Origin: an uncultured Lachnospiraceae bacterium
GTDB lineage: Bacteria; Bacillota; Clostridia; Lachnospirales; Lachnospiraceae
Direction: 5' to 3'
Length of the DNA: 64,000 nt
Assembly (NCBI GenBank): GCA_910577165.1
Contig: CAJTLX010000011.1
Location: forward strand, 3,232-67,231
Numbering within the stretch: position 1 is the stretch's first letter; every line of letters starts with the position of its first letter. The notes beneath the pieces were generated by a model. That model searched no databases. It had not been told where the DNA came from and saw only the letters and a list, made by a program, of their open reading frames with translations. The translations under genes and the position numbers were made by a program. Below, piece after piece: positions 43,803 to 53,586 of this stretch.

Positions 43803-45629
43803 ATGAAAATGAAACGCGAAGATATCCGTAATATTGCAATTATTGCCCATGTCGATCATGGCAAGACTACTTTAGTTGATGAACTTTTAAAACAGAGCGG
43901 TGTATTCCGGACAAATCAGGTTGTGGAAGAGCGCGTTATGGATTCGGGCGATATTGAGAAGGAGCGCGGCATCACCATCCTTGCCAAAAATACTGCCATC
44001 AATTATAATGGGGTCAAAATTAACATTATCGATACTCCTGGACATGCGGATTTCGGTGGCGAAGTGGAGCGCGTTCTAAAGATGGTCAACGGCGTTATTC
44101 TTGTGGTGGACGCTTTCGAGGGCGCGATGCCACAGACGAAATTCGTATTAAAAAAGGCACTTGAACTAAACCTCCCCGTTATTGTCTGCATCAATAAGAT
44201 CGACCGCCCGGAAGCGAGACCAAGGGAAGTAATCGATGAAGTTTTAGAACTTTTTATTGAGCTTGACGCGAGTGATACGCAGCTCGACTGCCCATTTGTC
44301 TTTGCCTCGGCAAAAACTGGTGTTGCCATCTTGGAACTTGAGGACAAGCCAGAAAATATGAAACCTTTGTTTGAAACCATTCTCGACTATATTCCCGCGC
44401 CGGAGGGCGATCCGGAGGAAGGCACACAGGTCTTAATCAGCACGATCGACTACAATGAATATGTTGGGCGTATCGGAATCGGAAAGGTGGATAATGGCAG
44501 GGTTAAAGTAAATCAGGATGTGGTTATTGTCAACCACCATGATCCGGAGAAGAGCAGGCGGGTGAAAATCAGCAAGCTCTATGAGTTTGAGGGCTTAAAA
44601 AAGGTGGAGGTGACGGAGGCGGGAGTCGGCTCCATCGTCGCAATTTCCGGCATCCCGGATATTCATATTGGAGATACTATCTGCTCTGTTGAACACCCCT
44701 CCCCCATCCCGTTCCAAAAAATTTCCGAGCCGACGATCGCAATGAATTTTATTGTCAACGACAGCCCACTTGCCGGGCAGGAGGGAAAATTTGTGACTTC
44801 CCGTCATCTGCGCGACCGGCTTTTTCGCGAGTTGAACACGGATGTTTCGCTGCGTGTGGAGGAGACCGACACAACAGAAGCATTTAAAGTATCAGGGCGC
44901 GGTGAACTGCATCTGTCCGTTCTGATTGAAAGTATGCGGCGCGAGGGATATGAATTTGCTGTCAGCAAGGCAGAAGTGCTTTACCGAACGGATGAGGATG
45001 GCAGGAAGACAGAGCCGATGGAGCGTGCGTTTGTTGATGTTCCAGAAGAATTTTCTGGCACAGTAATTCAAAAACTCTCGGAGCGCAAGGGCGAACTCCT
45101 CGGTATGTCCACCGCCAATGGCGGCTATACGCGCTTGGAGTTTTTGATTCCCGCCAGGGGACTGATTGGCTATCGCGGTGAGTTTTTAACGGATACAAAG
45201 GGCAATGGAATCTTAAATACTGCCTTTGAGGGCTACAGCCCGTACAAGGGGGATATTCAATACCGCAAGACCGGAAGTCTAATTGCGTTTGAATCAGGCG
45301 AAGCCATCACTTACGGGCTTTTTAACGCGCAGGAGCGCGGCACACTTTTTATCGGACCGGGCGAAAAGGTCTATGCGGGCATGGTGATCGGGCAGAACGG
45401 CAAGACGGAGGATGTGGAAGTGAATGTCTGCAAGAAAAAGCAGCTGACCAACACACGCTCTTCCAATGCGGACGAAGCTCTTCGCCTTGTCCCCCCAAAG
45501 GTTCTAAGCTTGGAACAGGCATTGGAATTTATTGATACAGATGAACTTTTGGAAGTTACGCCAAAATCCTTGCGCATCCGCAAAAAAATTCTTGATCCAC
45601 TGCTGCGAAAACGCTCACAGCGCAAATAA
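43803..45629 (+). CDS. typA: Ribosome-associated GTPase TypA/BipA
   Basis: 608 residues. G1 AHVDHGKTTL, switch II DTPGHADFGGEV, G4 NKIDR and the elongation-factor-like domains II, III and V, then the TypA-specific C-terminal domain (GLFNAQERGTLFIGPGEKVYAGM). It binds the ribosome and helps subunit assembly and stress/cold growth. Start chosen for GAGGG 5 bp upstream; a second ATG two codons later would be too far from it. Single gene between its own promoter and the shared terminator. Confidence 0.98.
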   Translation: MKMKREDIRNIAIIAHVDHGKTTLVDELLKQSGVFRTNQVVEERVMDSGDIEKERGITILAKNTAINYNGVKINIIDTPGHADFGGEVERVLKMVNGVILVVDAFEGAMPQTKFVLKKALELNLPVIVCINKIDRPEARPREVIDEVLELFIELDASDTQLDCPFVFASAKTGVAILELEDKPENMKPLFETILDYIPAPEGDPEEGTQVLISTIDYNEYVGRIGIGKVDNGRVKVNQDVVIVNHHDPEKSRRVKISKLYEFEGLKKVEVTEAGVGSIVAISGIPDIHIGDTICSVEHPSPIPFQKISEPTIAMNFIVNDSPLAGQEGKFVTSRHLRDRLFRELNTDVSLRVEETDTTEAFKVSGRGELHLSVLIESMRREGYEFAVSKAEVLYRTDEDGRKTEPMERAFVDVPEEFSGTVIQKLSERKGELLGMSTANGGYTRLEFLIPARGLIGYRGEFLTDTKGNGILNTAFEGYSPYKGDIQYRKTGSLIAFESGEAITYGLFNAQERGTLFIGPGEKVYAGMVIGQNGKTEDVEVNVCKKKQLTNTRSSNADEALRLVPPKVLSLEQALEFIDTDELLEVTPKSLRIRKKILDPLLRKRSQRK

Positions 45630-45734
45630 TGATAGGAGTTGAGTAGCGGAGAGTTTTTCTGGAGAATTCTTCTCCTCTACTCGCCGCGGGGCGCGCTAAC
45701 AACTATCTTCTATTCGCGCTCCTGTGATATCAAA

Positions 45735-45767
45735 AAAACTCCGCTGTCCAAAGGACAGCGGAGTTTT
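45735..45767. terminator. Shared intrinsic terminator of typA and tRNA-Trp
   Basis: A perfect 15-bp stem (45735-45749 with 45753-45767) around AAA, flanked by A7 on the left and T4 on the right; strongest for the minus-strand tRNA gene. Confidence 0.88.
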
Positions 45768-45773
45768 AATATA

Positions 45774-45844
45774 CAGGGGTAGAAGGATTCGAACCCTCAT
45801 TAACGGTTTTGGAGACCGGCATCCTACCCTTGGAAGATACCCCT
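45774..45844 (-). tRNA. tRNA-Trp (CCA anticodon)
   Basis: 71 nt on the minus strand. The acceptor stem AGGGGTA pairs with TACCCCT and discriminator G; the anticodon loop is CTCCAAA with anticodon CCA, and the T-arm has GGTTCGAATCC. One mismatch (C-T) lies at the base of the anticodon stem. CCA is not encoded. It has its own strong promoter. Confidence 0.95.
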
Positions 45845-45866
45845 ATGCATCGCTGAATGCTTTATC

Positions 45867-45895
45867 AGTATACAATACTTAATGAAACTTGTCAA
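45867..45895 (-). promoter_or_regulatory. tRNA-Trp promoter
   Basis: Minus strand TTGACA at 45895-45890, 17 bp, TATACT at 45872-45867, 23 bp before the mature tRNA. Confidence 0.88.
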
Positions 45896-45921
45896 GAAAA
45901 TTTTTCGATTTTCTTTGAAAA

Positions 45922-45974
45922 GCCAGGGGGAGCCATCCGTAAAGATTTTATTTCTCATCGGTGGCTCCCCTGCC
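45922..45974 (-). terminator. Terminator after the HPr-like gene
   Basis: GCCAGGGGGAGCCA at 45922-45935 pairs with TGGCTCCCCTGCC at 45962-45974 around a 26-nt loop; TTTTC follows on the minus strand. Confidence 0.7.
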
Positions 45975-46029
45975 TTTTACCTGCTATCTCGCACTTTGCA
46001 AAAACATTTTTCCACAAATCATCCGCATC

Positions 46030-46251
46030 CTAGCAGGCGAATTTCTGGCATAACTGATGGAACTGTGCATTCTCTCCATGCATTGCTACTAATACTGGAA
46101 GCGATGCAAGGCTCAATACACCCAGGAACGATTTTGCATCCACAATCACTTTATTATAAGTCACGTCGATGTCAAAATCACACTTTGTCGCAGCAGCAAC
46201 AAACTCTTTCACATCATCCACACGATTAAATTTTACCAGATTCTTTTCCAT
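46030..46251 (-). CDS. HPr-like protein lacking the phosphorylated histidine
   Basis: 73 residues with the HPr fold pattern. VDAKSFLGVLSL at 37-48 matches the helix around the regulatory Ser46 of HPr (here Ser41). The region where HPr has GxHxRP with His15 reads RVDDVKE, so PEP-dependent phosphotransfer is not possible. It is perhaps a Crh-like regulator, or a stray domain; B. subtilis Crh likewise lacks His15. The ATG at 46251 has GAGGTG 6 bp upstream, preferred to a GTG three codons earlier. Single-gene unit with its own promoter and terminator. Confidence 0.8.
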   Translation of the reverse strand: MEKNLVKFNRVDDVKEFVAAATKCDFDIDVTYNKVIVDAKSFLGVLSLASLPVLVAMHGENAQFHQLCQKFAC

Positions 46252-46283
46252 AATTCTCACCTCAACTTTCTGGAAGTATGATA

Positions 46284-46312
46284 TTTATATCATGTTTTCC
46301 ATTCTACGTCAA
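46284..46312 (-). promoter_or_regulatory. Promoter of the HPr-like gene
   Basis: Minus strand TTGACG at 46312-46307, 17 bp, TATAAA at 46289-46284. Confidence 0.8.
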
Positions 46313-46541
46313 CAGTGAGTTTTCTATACCCCAAAGCAGAAAAAAATTAGCAAAATTTGTGAAATTTGTGGTATCTGTTCCTGCTTTAAAAAGATGTTTT
46401 AGTAAGTTTACCTAAACTTTTCTTGCGGTCGGTGGCGAAATATTTTGCGTTTTCGCTCAGTTTAGCAAAATTTTAGAGATTTTTTTCGTTATTTTTCGGA
46501 TCAGCCCATCTATTTTCCCGGAAAATACCTGAGAAAATATT

Positions 46542-47111
46542 CTAATCTTTGAGATTATGAATCAGATCATAAGTTGTCGGCATATAAATTTCAGGAATTA
46601 TAATCTGTACATCACCAAACATATGTTCTGCAAAGATCCGGCAGACCGCATCAAAAGCAGATTTTGTATACTTTACTGTCATCAGTGCGGCAATATGATC
46701 AAATGTCACCGGAGGGATTGCATATCCCCAGCAGCTTGTGTCCGTCCGGCAAAAGTGCAGTTCACTTACACAGGTCGGTGTAATCTCGTACTCCGCATTC
46801 TTTGCGTCATCCCGGCAGATAATGTGCAAATATTTTGTACCCGCATCCACCTTACACTCAAGGACACATCGTTTTTGCTCCTCAATATTACTTATTCCGT
46901 CAAGTAATAAAATCGGCTGTTCATCATGACCGCGCATCTCAGGGATATTTGCGTTAAATTTAAGCTGAGGCTTCTTGTCGGTCTGCAAAAGATTGATCAA
47001 CCGGTCAATGCTGGTCTGATCCATAACCTCCTCGCCAACCTTACTTTTCTGCAAAAAATCAAGCAGGGTATCAATTTCTGTCTGCGAAAGTAAAGCCATA
47101 TTCTGATTCAT
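46542..47111 (-). CDS. Hypothetical protein with FliM-N-like peptide
   Basis: 189 residues; I do not recognise the main fold. Residues 7-21 read LLSQTEIDTLLDFLQ, very like the LSQxEIDxLL peptide with which FliM and FliY bind CheY-P; residues 30-47 hold a weaker second copy (DQTSIDRLINLL). The rest (about 55-189) is a soluble alpha/beta-like region with several Cys and a FDHIAALMTVKYTKSAFDAV helix. It lacks FliM's CheC-like middle domain or SpoA domain. It is 51 bp downstream of the peptidase gene, possibly one operon. Confidence 0.65.
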   Translation of the reverse strand: MNQNMALLSQTEIDTLLDFLQKSKVGEEVMDQTSIDRLINLLQTDKKPQLKFNANIPEMRGHDEQPILLLDGISNIEEQKRCVLECKVDAGTKYLHIICRDDAKNAEYEITPTCVSELHFCRTDTSCWGYAIPPVTFDHIAALMTVKYTKSAFDAVCRIFAEHMFGDVQIIIPEIYMPTTYDLIHNLKD

Positions 47112-47162
47112 AATCTGTTACCATCCTTTCCTGATCTTCCATTTTTATTAAAGGTATGTGAA

Positions 47163-48626
47163 CTACTCCTTTGCAAAACTTGCCAGAGCCGTCCACATCA
47201 CCGCATTTCTTTCCCATATCGTCGAAAATTCAGCCGCTGCAAGCGGTGCTGTCCCGACACCGATCTCTATCGTGGCTGAAGGAATCCCTTCTGCCATCAC
47301 CAGCCAATCCCCATAGCCCGCCGCATCCTGCTTATCCGTCGCCGCGTAGCGAATCTCATTGCGGTTGACCGCGTGAATAGTCTCTGCTAAGTTATTACAC
47401 ACTCTCCGAAGTTCTCCGGTCTGTCCATAATCCCAATAGATCACGCTTCCGGAGGCATGGTAGCTGATGGCAAGTGCGGGATTTAATTCCCTGGTGCGCC
47501 TTATCAGTGCCGCCGTCTCCGGCTCTGAACCGGGAGCACTGCCCTTATATTTCATCGCACCGGGAAAGGCTGCACCAGAATACTCTGCAAAACCATAGTC
47601 AAAATTTCGGTTTAAGTCCACGCCACTCGCATTTGCCTTCCAATATTTTAAATAATCTTCAAATGAAGCACTCGTCTGTCCATTGTTTAGGTCACGGTCA
47701 TACCACTCTCTAATCTTAGCACGCATATTGGCATTTGAAATACCATTTAGCCCATACTGGCTGATTGCAATCCCATCCGGATTCATCATCGGCATCAGAT
47801 GTACGGATACCATATCAAAAAGTTTCTCCAGCGTAATCCCACCATACAGAGTATCCTTTGGCAGACAGAGATAAAATTCTAGCTGTGCCATCACAAGCTG
47901 CGAAGTCATATATTCCCTCGCATGAATACCCGCCTGAATAATAATCGTTTTTGCGGCAGTCGGACTGCCAAAGACCACTTCATAAATATCACGCCCATCG
48001 GCACTCACACCAATGGACTGGTAATCAAACGTCTCCGGATAACGGCTTTTAAGTTCCTCCAAATCGCTGCGCATCTCATCGTATGAGTAAATTTGTTTAC
48101 TCGTATCAACGATGGTCATTTTTTTTTTTGCATCCGCCACAACTGCGCTGGATAGCGAATCATTCACCCCCGCGCTTTTTTTGTCCGAGAGATATTTCGC
48201 AAATGCGTAGACTTCCTGATCATTATACAAAAGCTTATCCCACTCCGTTCCTTTCTCAAGCCGCACAAAGGAATCCCCATATTTTGCCTTTGCGACAACT
48301 TCGGATTCTAAGGATGGCGCAGTGCGCAAATTAAGTACGGAAACTGCGACATAGACGATATCCTCCAGCTCAGGTTCCCCCGGTATAGGAATAGGGGTCA
48401 AATCATCCGTGCTTGGCGGCGTATTTGTATCTTCTGGCGTAGGAGTTGGCTGTTCATCCACTACCGGCTCCGTTTCTAATTTTGCCGTATGCTCATACCC
48501 CTTTGCGGTTTCCATCGGCACCAGCCCGTCTTTTGGTTGCTCTTTTTTGCCACACGAAGCTAAGAAAAGCACTGCCGCGAGAACATAGACCATCTTTCTT
48601 CCTGCACATTTTATTCCTCTTATCAT
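47163..48626 (-). CDS. Lipoprotein with SH3 domain and M14 zinc carboxypeptidase domain
   Basis: 487 residues. Signal peptide with lipobox LASC (lipid Cys25), a Pro/Thr-rich linker, a bacterial SH3 domain (about 90-147: VAVSVLNLRTAPSLESEV), then peptidase M14 from about 178. Zinc ligands His235 and Glu238 (HAREYM) and His390, substrate-binding Arg340-Asn341 in VDLNRNFD, and catalytic Glu454 in TIEIGVG are all visible. It probably cleaves peptide stems of peptidoglycan on the cell surface, like gamma-D-Glu-mDAP peptidases. The start has GGAGGT 4 bp upstream. Confidence 0.9.
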   Translation of the reverse strand: MIRGIKCAGRKMVYVLAAVLFLASCGKKEQPKDGLVPMETAKGYEHTAKLETEPVVDEQPTPTPEDTNTPPSTDDLTPIPIPGEPELEDIVYVAVSVLNLRTAPSLESEVVAKAKYGDSFVRLEKGTEWDKLLYNDQEVYAFAKYLSDKKSAGVNDSLSSAVVADAKKKMTIVDTSKQIYSYDEMRSDLEELKSRYPETFDYQSIGVSADGRDIYEVVFGSPTAAKTIIIQAGIHAREYMTSQLVMAQLEFYLCLPKDTLYGGITLEKLFDMVSVHLMPMMNPDGIAISQYGLNGISNANMRAKIREWYDRDLNNGQTSASFEDYLKYWKANASGVDLNRNFDYGFAEYSGAAFPGAMKYKGSAPGSEPETAALIRRTRELNPALAISYHASGSVIYWDYGQTGELRRVCNNLAETIHAVNRNEIRYAATDKQDAAGYGDWLVMAEGIPSATIEIGVGTAPLAAAEFSTIWERNAVMWTALASFAKE

Positions 48627-48692
48627 CCCTACCTCCGTACATATCGCAGAAAAGCAAAATCTTCCTGCTAAAACCTGTAATTTCCCGCAAAC

Positions 48693-49115
48693 CTACTCCT
48701 TCGGTTCACAACCGCCAACGGCCTCTCTAAGCTCCTCAAGCACCTCCTGCGCAAGCGCAATATCCTCCTCCATCCGATGTATCATATCGCTGCCAACTTC
48801 CGCTGTCGTCATCACGCTTTGTAACTGCTGTGCAAACTGTTCCGCAGATTTCATATTCTGTTCGCTCGCCTGTAAGAGACGCTCATTCTCTTCTTCCCCC
48901 GCCTCGTGATCCGCTTTTCCGAGTGCGTCCGCAATCTCCATATTTGTTATATCCATGGAAGAAAAAACTTCCTGCACGCTCATCGCAAGTGAGCGAATCT
49001 CCATGAGCAGTTTATCATGTTCATTCAGTGCATTAAACGCGCTCTGCCCCGCCTGAAGCTGCGCCTGCGACAAGCGTTCCACCCCTTTACGCCATTCGTT
49101 TACGACATTTTTCAT
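48693..49115 (-). CDS. Hypothetical helical/coiled-coil protein
   Basis: 140 residues, soluble, almost entirely helical by composition, with heptad-like spacing of hydrophobics and clusters of Glu and Gln. No family recognised. It begins 8 bp after radA in the same direction and is probably co-transcribed with it. Confidence 0.7.
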   Translation of the reverse strand: MKNVVNEWRKGVERLSQAQLQAGQSAFNALNEHDKLLMEIRSLAMSVQEVFSSMDITNMEIADALGKADHEAGEEENERLLQASEQNMKSAEQFAQQLQSVMTTAEVGSDMIHRMEEDIALAQEVLEELREAVGGCEPKE

Positions 49116-49123
49116 TGACTATT

Positions 49124-50518
49124 TTACCTTTCCAACACTCCGAACAAATCCCTGACATTTTTCACGCCGATCAGGGCAATTCCCCCGGATTCTTTGCGAT
49201 TTTTTCTGATACTCTCCAAATTGGCATACGGCAGGATGCACTGCGCATAACCTAATTTCTGCGCCTCTGCAACGCGCTGCAAAGCCATGGAAACCGCTCG
49301 GACTTCCCCTGTCAGACCCACCTCGCCAAAAACAATTGCGCGCTCCGGTGCCTCCTTGTTCTTGTAGCTTGAAAGTATGGCAAATACCACTGCCAGGTCA
49401 AGTGCGGGTTCATTGATGCGCATTCCCCCCGCCACATTGATATAGGCATCGCAGTAGGCAAGCGGAATGCCAAGCCGTTTTTCCAACACTGCCAAAAGCA
49501 GATTGACGCGGTTGTAATCCATGCCGGCCGCCGTGCGTCTTGGCATATTGAAATTTGTCTGACACACAAGTGCCTGCACTTCCACAAGCATCGTCCGGCT
49601 GCCCTCGATTGTTGCCGCCACAACCGAACCCGGCTCATTTTCCGGTCTTCCCTCAAGCAGGTATTCCGAAGGGTTTAAAATCTGTGCAAGCCCATTTGAT
49701 CTCATCTCAAATACACCAATCTCATTTGTTGAGCCAAAACGATTTTTTACCGCCCGCAAAATACGGTAGGATACTGCATTTTCCCCCTCAAAATACAGAA
49801 CAGTATCCACCATATGCTCTAGCACACGAGGTCCTGCCACCACGCCTTCCTTTGTCACATGCCCTACAATAAAGATCGACACACCCTCCCCTTTAGCTAA
49901 GCGCATCAGACTCCCCGTCGTCTCGCGCACTTGACTGACTGATCCGGGCGAAGCCTGAATATCCTCCCTAAACATTGTCTGGATGGAATCAATCACAACA
50001 ACTTCCGGCTTTTCAGAAAGAATTGCTGCCTCGACCGCATCAAGATTGGTCTCCGCAAGCAGCAAAAGCTTTCCGGACGGCTCCTCCAGGCGATCGGCAC
50101 GCATTTTTATCTGCTGCGGCGACTCCTCGCCGGAGATGTAGAGTACTTTATGCTCCCGCTCTGCCAAAATGCTGCAGGTCTGCAACAGAAGTGTAGATTT
50201 GCCAATGCCAGGATCACCGCCAACCAGGACAAGTGACCCCGGCACAATTCCGCCGCCAAGCACGCGATCAAGCTCCCCGATTCCCGTGCAGAGCCGCTCC
50301 TGAAAAGTCTGCGCTACCTCGGAAAGTTTCTGGGGAGTCATCCGCCTCTCCCCAAAAACTCCCTTCCCCGCAAACGATGCACCCCCCGCATTTTTTCTTT
50401 GCACTGGTTCCTCCACAAAAGAATTCCAGGTTTTACAGCTCGGACACTGCCCTAACCATTTTGACGATTCATATCCGCACTCGTTGCAGAAAAATACATT
50501 TTTCACTTTGGCTGCCAT
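49124..50518 (-). CDS. radA: DNA repair protein RadA
   Basis: 464 residues. Zinc finger CxxC...CxxC (Cys11, 14, 25, 28), Walker A GGDPGIGKS at 100-108, the KNRFG motif, and a C-terminal Lon-like P domain ending near LIGVKNVRDLF. RadA processes recombination intermediates and drives branch migration with RecA. It often sits next to clpC/mcs genes in Firmicutes, as here. GGGAG lies 7 bp before the ATG. Confidence 0.98.
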   Translation of the reverse strand: MAAKVKNVFFCNECGYESSKWLGQCPSCKTWNSFVEEPVQRKNAGGASFAGKGVFGERRMTPQKLSEVAQTFQERLCTGIGELDRVLGGGIVPGSLVLVGGDPGIGKSTLLLQTCSILAEREHKVLYISGEESPQQIKMRADRLEEPSGKLLLLAETNLDAVEAAILSEKPEVVVIDSIQTMFREDIQASPGSVSQVRETTGSLMRLAKGEGVSIFIVGHVTKEGVVAGPRVLEHMVDTVLYFEGENAVSYRILRAVKNRFGSTNEIGVFEMRSNGLAQILNPSEYLLEGRPENEPGSVVAATIEGSRTMLVEVQALVCQTNFNMPRRTAAGMDYNRVNLLLAVLEKRLGIPLAYCDAYINVAGGMRINEPALDLAVVFAILSSYKNKEAPERAIVFGEVGLTGEVRAVSMALQRVAEAQKLGYAQCILPYANLESIRKNRKESGGIALIGVKNVRDLFGVLER

Positions 50519-50536
50519 AAAAATGCTCCCATCTGA

Positions 50537-50947
50537 CTACACGCACTTTATTACGCGCACTGCCTGCCCTGCCCCCTCTTTTTTCTCAATGCTAAGCACA
50601 AGCTTTCCGCCGAGGTTAGCCTTCATCTTGCCCACATTGATATCGTCAATAAAAATCTTGTACTCTTTCTCCGGCTCAAACTCCAGTGTGATCTGCGCAT
50701 CCTCTTTTGCCGTAACGAAAAACGCGACCGACTTCTCTGTCATATCAAAATGTTCCACCACGGTTCCAGGCACAGATTCATAGACAAACATACCGTTGCG
50801 CTCAAGTTTCGTCATCTCACAGAATGTTTTTACTTTATATAAATCCCCATCAAACTCAAAATCATTTACCTTCGACTTCTCCGTCAGAGTATAATTCCCG
50901 AAACTAAGCGTTCCATCCTCTTCCTTCCAAATCAATCCCGTATTCAT
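50537..50947 (-). CDS. Hypothetical protein between clpC and radA
   Basis: 136 residues, soluble and beta-rich, starting MNTGLIWKEEDGTLSFGNY. The second half (FVYESVPGTVVEHFDMTEKSV to LVLSIEKKEGA) looks like a small beta-sandwich. I do not recognise the family. AGGAGG is 5 bp before the ATG at 50947, better placed than the ATG one codon earlier. Position within the stress/repair run suggests co-expression. Confidence 0.7.
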   Translation of the reverse strand: MNTGLIWKEEDGTLSFGNYTLTEKSKVNDFEFDGDLYKVKTFCEMTKLERNGMFVYESVPGTVVEHFDMTEKSVAFFVTAKEDAQITLEFEPEKEYKIFIDDINVGKMKANLGGKLVLSIEKKEGAGQAVRVIKCV

Positions 50948-51089
50948 CATATCCTCCTTACTGGCACAGGTATCCTACGCGCCCGCCTTTTTGCTGCAAA
51001 AATTGCATCTGCTTTTATTCTAACATAACTTTAAATTTATTTCTACTGATTTCTGCCAATTTCGATTATTTTATTGCAGATGTATAAAT

Positions 51090-53561
51090 TTAGCCTTTCT
51101 TGCCCGACTCGCGCCTATGGCGCACAGCCACTTTTACATTCCCATCCGCAAATCCAAGTGTTACGGTATCCCCCTGGCGAACCTTTCCCTCAAGGATCTG
51201 CTCAGTCAGCCTGTCCTCAAGTTCCGTCTGGATCGCGCGGCGCAGCGGTCTGGCTCCATATTTCTCATCAAAACCCTTTTCCGCCAGATGTTCTAAAAGT
51301 GCGTCCTCCACCTTTAGGCGGAGATCCATCTGAGTCATACAACGTTTTTCAATTGTCCCAAGCATAATCTTTACAATCTCACAGATATCCTGTCTGCTCA
51401 GTGCATGGAAGACAATCATCTCGTCGATGCGGTTTAAAAATTCCGGCTTGAACAGGCGTTTTACCTCGTCCATCACCCCTTCTTTCATCTTGTTGTAATC
51501 TGCTTTCGCATCCTCATGCCCGGTAAAACCCAAACGCTTTGGTGAGACAATACTCTGCGCACCCGCATTGGAGGTCATAATAATGATGGTATTCTTAAAA
51601 CTTACCTTGCGCCCCTGCGCGTCCGTCACATGACCATCGTCCAAAATTTGGAGTAAAATGTTAAAAATATCCGGATGCGCTTTCTCGATCTCGTCAAAAA
51701 GGATTACCGAATACGGATTTCGGCGCACTTTTTCACTAAGTTGTCCGCCCTCGTCATAGCCGACATATCCCGGCGGCGACCCGATCATGCGCGAAACACT
51801 GTGCTTTTCCATATACTCTGTCATATCCACACGGATCATCGCATTCTCATCCCCGAAGATCGCCTCCGCAAGTGCCTTGGACAATTCTGTTTTTCCCACG
51901 CCAGTCGGTCCTAAAAATAGGAAGGAACCGATCGGGCGATTTGGATCTTTTAATCCTACGCGCCCCCGCCGTATTGCTTTGGCAACTGCGCCGACCGCCT
52001 CCTCCTGCCCGATCACGCGCCCGTGCAGCGTTTGCTCCAAGCGCAGCAATCTCTCGCTCTCCCCCTCCTTTAAGCGTTTAAGCGGAATCTTTGTCCACTG
52101 GGAGATCACGTCGGCAATCTCCTCCTCGCCCACTATCAGCTCGGTATTCTCCCGCTCTTTTGCCCGCTCTTTTGCCAGTTTTTCCATCTTGACGCGGACA
52201 CGCTCCTGACTGCGCTTTATCTCGCCCGCGCGCTCGAATTCTTCCGCCTTGATCGCCGCCTCTTTCTCCTTTTCAAGTTTTGCGATCTTCTCCTGCGCCT
52301 CCTTCATCTTTTCCGAAGGGGTATAAACGCTTAACCGCATCTTGGAGGCGGCCTCATCCATCACGTCGATCGCCTTATCCGGCAGAAAACGGTCATTGAC
52401 ATAGCGGCTGGCTAAACGCACCGCTGCCACAATCGCATCTTCTGTAATGCGCACTTTATGATGTGCCTCATATGCAGGACTCAATCCCCGCAAAATCTTG
52501 ATTGCCTCTTCTTCAGACGGTTCTTCAATTACCACGGGCTGGAAACGCCGTTCAAGTGCTGCATCTTTTTCCACATATTTGCGGTATTCCTCTCTCGTCG
52601 TCGCACCGATCAGTTGCAGTTCGCCGCGCGCAAGCGAGGGCTTTAGAATATTGGACGCATCGATCGCCCCCTCCGCGCCGCCTGCGCCAATAATCGTGTG
52701 CATCTCGTCGAGGAATAAAAGCACATTGCCGTCGGAGATCACTTCGTTTACCACGCGTTTAATTCGCTCCTCAAACTCCCCCCGGTATTTTGATCCGGCT
52801 ACCATCCCGGAAAGGTCAAGTGTAAGCACTCGCTTTTCCTCAATCACTTCCGGCACATCCCCATCCACAATCTTTTGCGCAAGCCCTTCCACCACAGCAG
52901 TTTTTCCAACACCCGGCTCCCCAACTAAGCAGGGATTGTTCTTTGTGCGGCGACTTAAAATCTGAATCACGCGCGCGATCTCTTCCTCCCTGCCAATCAC
53001 CGGATCTAACCTGCCCTCCCTTGCAAGCTGCGTCAGATCCCTGCTGTACTGATTTAGGGTCGGTGTCTGAGATTTTCCCCTGCCGCGCCCTCTTGCCCCG
53101 TTCATCTCATTCTTCATCATATTTTGGTCTGCACCGCAGGCCGCCAGCAAATCCATATAAAGCTTTTGTAGGTTCACGCCCAGCGTGTTAAGTAAACGCA
53201 CTGCAATGCAGTCCGACTCTTTAATTAATGCCATCAAAATATGCTCCGTGCCGATCTGTTCTGATTTTAAGCGTTGGCTCTCTCTTGCACTTGCATCTAA
53301 TATCCGGCGCACACGCGGAGTAAAGTTATTCCGCTCCATCACCTTGACACTTGTATCCGGAGCGATCAGTTGCCGCACCATCTCAAGTAACTTCTCCTCG
53401 TCCACCTCATGCTCATCAAGAATTCTTCCCGCCACACCATTGGCTTTGGTCAGTCCAATCAACAAATGTTCTGTACCAATATAATTATGTTCCAACTCAT
53501 ACGCGGTTTCTGTTGCCAGATGAATTGCTTCCCTGGCATTTTCTGTGAATTTTTCCTTCAA
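51090..53561 (-). CDS. clpC: AAA+ unfoldase ClpC
   Basis: 823 residues. Two Clp-N repeats (to about 150), AAA1 with [13 protein letters not shown], a UVR-containing coiled middle domain (about 400-480), AAA2 with [10 protein letters not shown], and a ClpP loop region. With ClpP it degrades damaged or arginine-phosphorylated proteins. It starts at TTG (AAGGA 10 bp upstream). Last gene of the gntR-mcsA-mcsB-clpC unit. Confidence 0.97.
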   Translation of the reverse strand: MKEKFTENAREAIHLATETAYELEHNYIGTEHLLIGLTKANGVAGRILDEHEVDEEKLLEMVRQLIAPDTSVKVMERNNFTPRVRRILDASARESQRLKSEQIGTEHILMALIKESDCIAVRLLNTLGVNLQKLYMDLLAACGADQNMMKNEMNGARGRGRGKSQTPTLNQYSRDLTQLAREGRLDPVIGREEEIARVIQILSRRTKNNPCLVGEPGVGKTAVVEGLAQKIVDGDVPEVIEEKRVLTLDLSGMVAGSKYRGEFEERIKRVVNEVISDGNVLLFLDEMHTIIGAGGAEGAIDASNILKPSLARGELQLIGATTREEYRKYVEKDAALERRFQPVVIEEPSEEEAIKILRGLSPAYEAHHKVRITEDAIVAAVRLASRYVNDRFLPDKAIDVMDEAASKMRLSVYTPSEKMKEAQEKIAKLEKEKEAAIKAEEFERAGEIKRSQERVRVKMEKLAKERAKERENTELIVGEEEIADVISQWTKIPLKRLKEGESERLLRLEQTLHGRVIGQEEAVGAVAKAIRRGRVGLKDPNRPIGSFLFLGPTGVGKTELSKALAEAIFGDENAMIRVDMTEYMEKHSVSRMIGSPPGYVGYDEGGQLSEKVRRNPYSVILFDEIEKAHPDIFNILLQILDDGHVTDAQGRKVSFKNTIIIMTSNAGAQSIVSPKRLGFTGHEDAKADYNKMKEGVMDEVKRLFKPEFLNRIDEMIVFHALSRQDICEIVKIMLGTIEKRCMTQMDLRLKVEDALLEHLAEKGFDEKYGARPLRRAIQTELEDRLTEQILEGKVRQGDTVTLGFADGNVKVAVRHRRESGKKG

Positions 53562-53586
53562 GTTTCTATCTTCCTTTCTGCTTTAT

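Noticed and set aside
45640..45690. Hairpin just after typA as its terminator
   Set aside because: The stem has a mismatch and is followed by GC-rich sequence without a T-tract; the hairpin at 45735-45767 is the better terminator.
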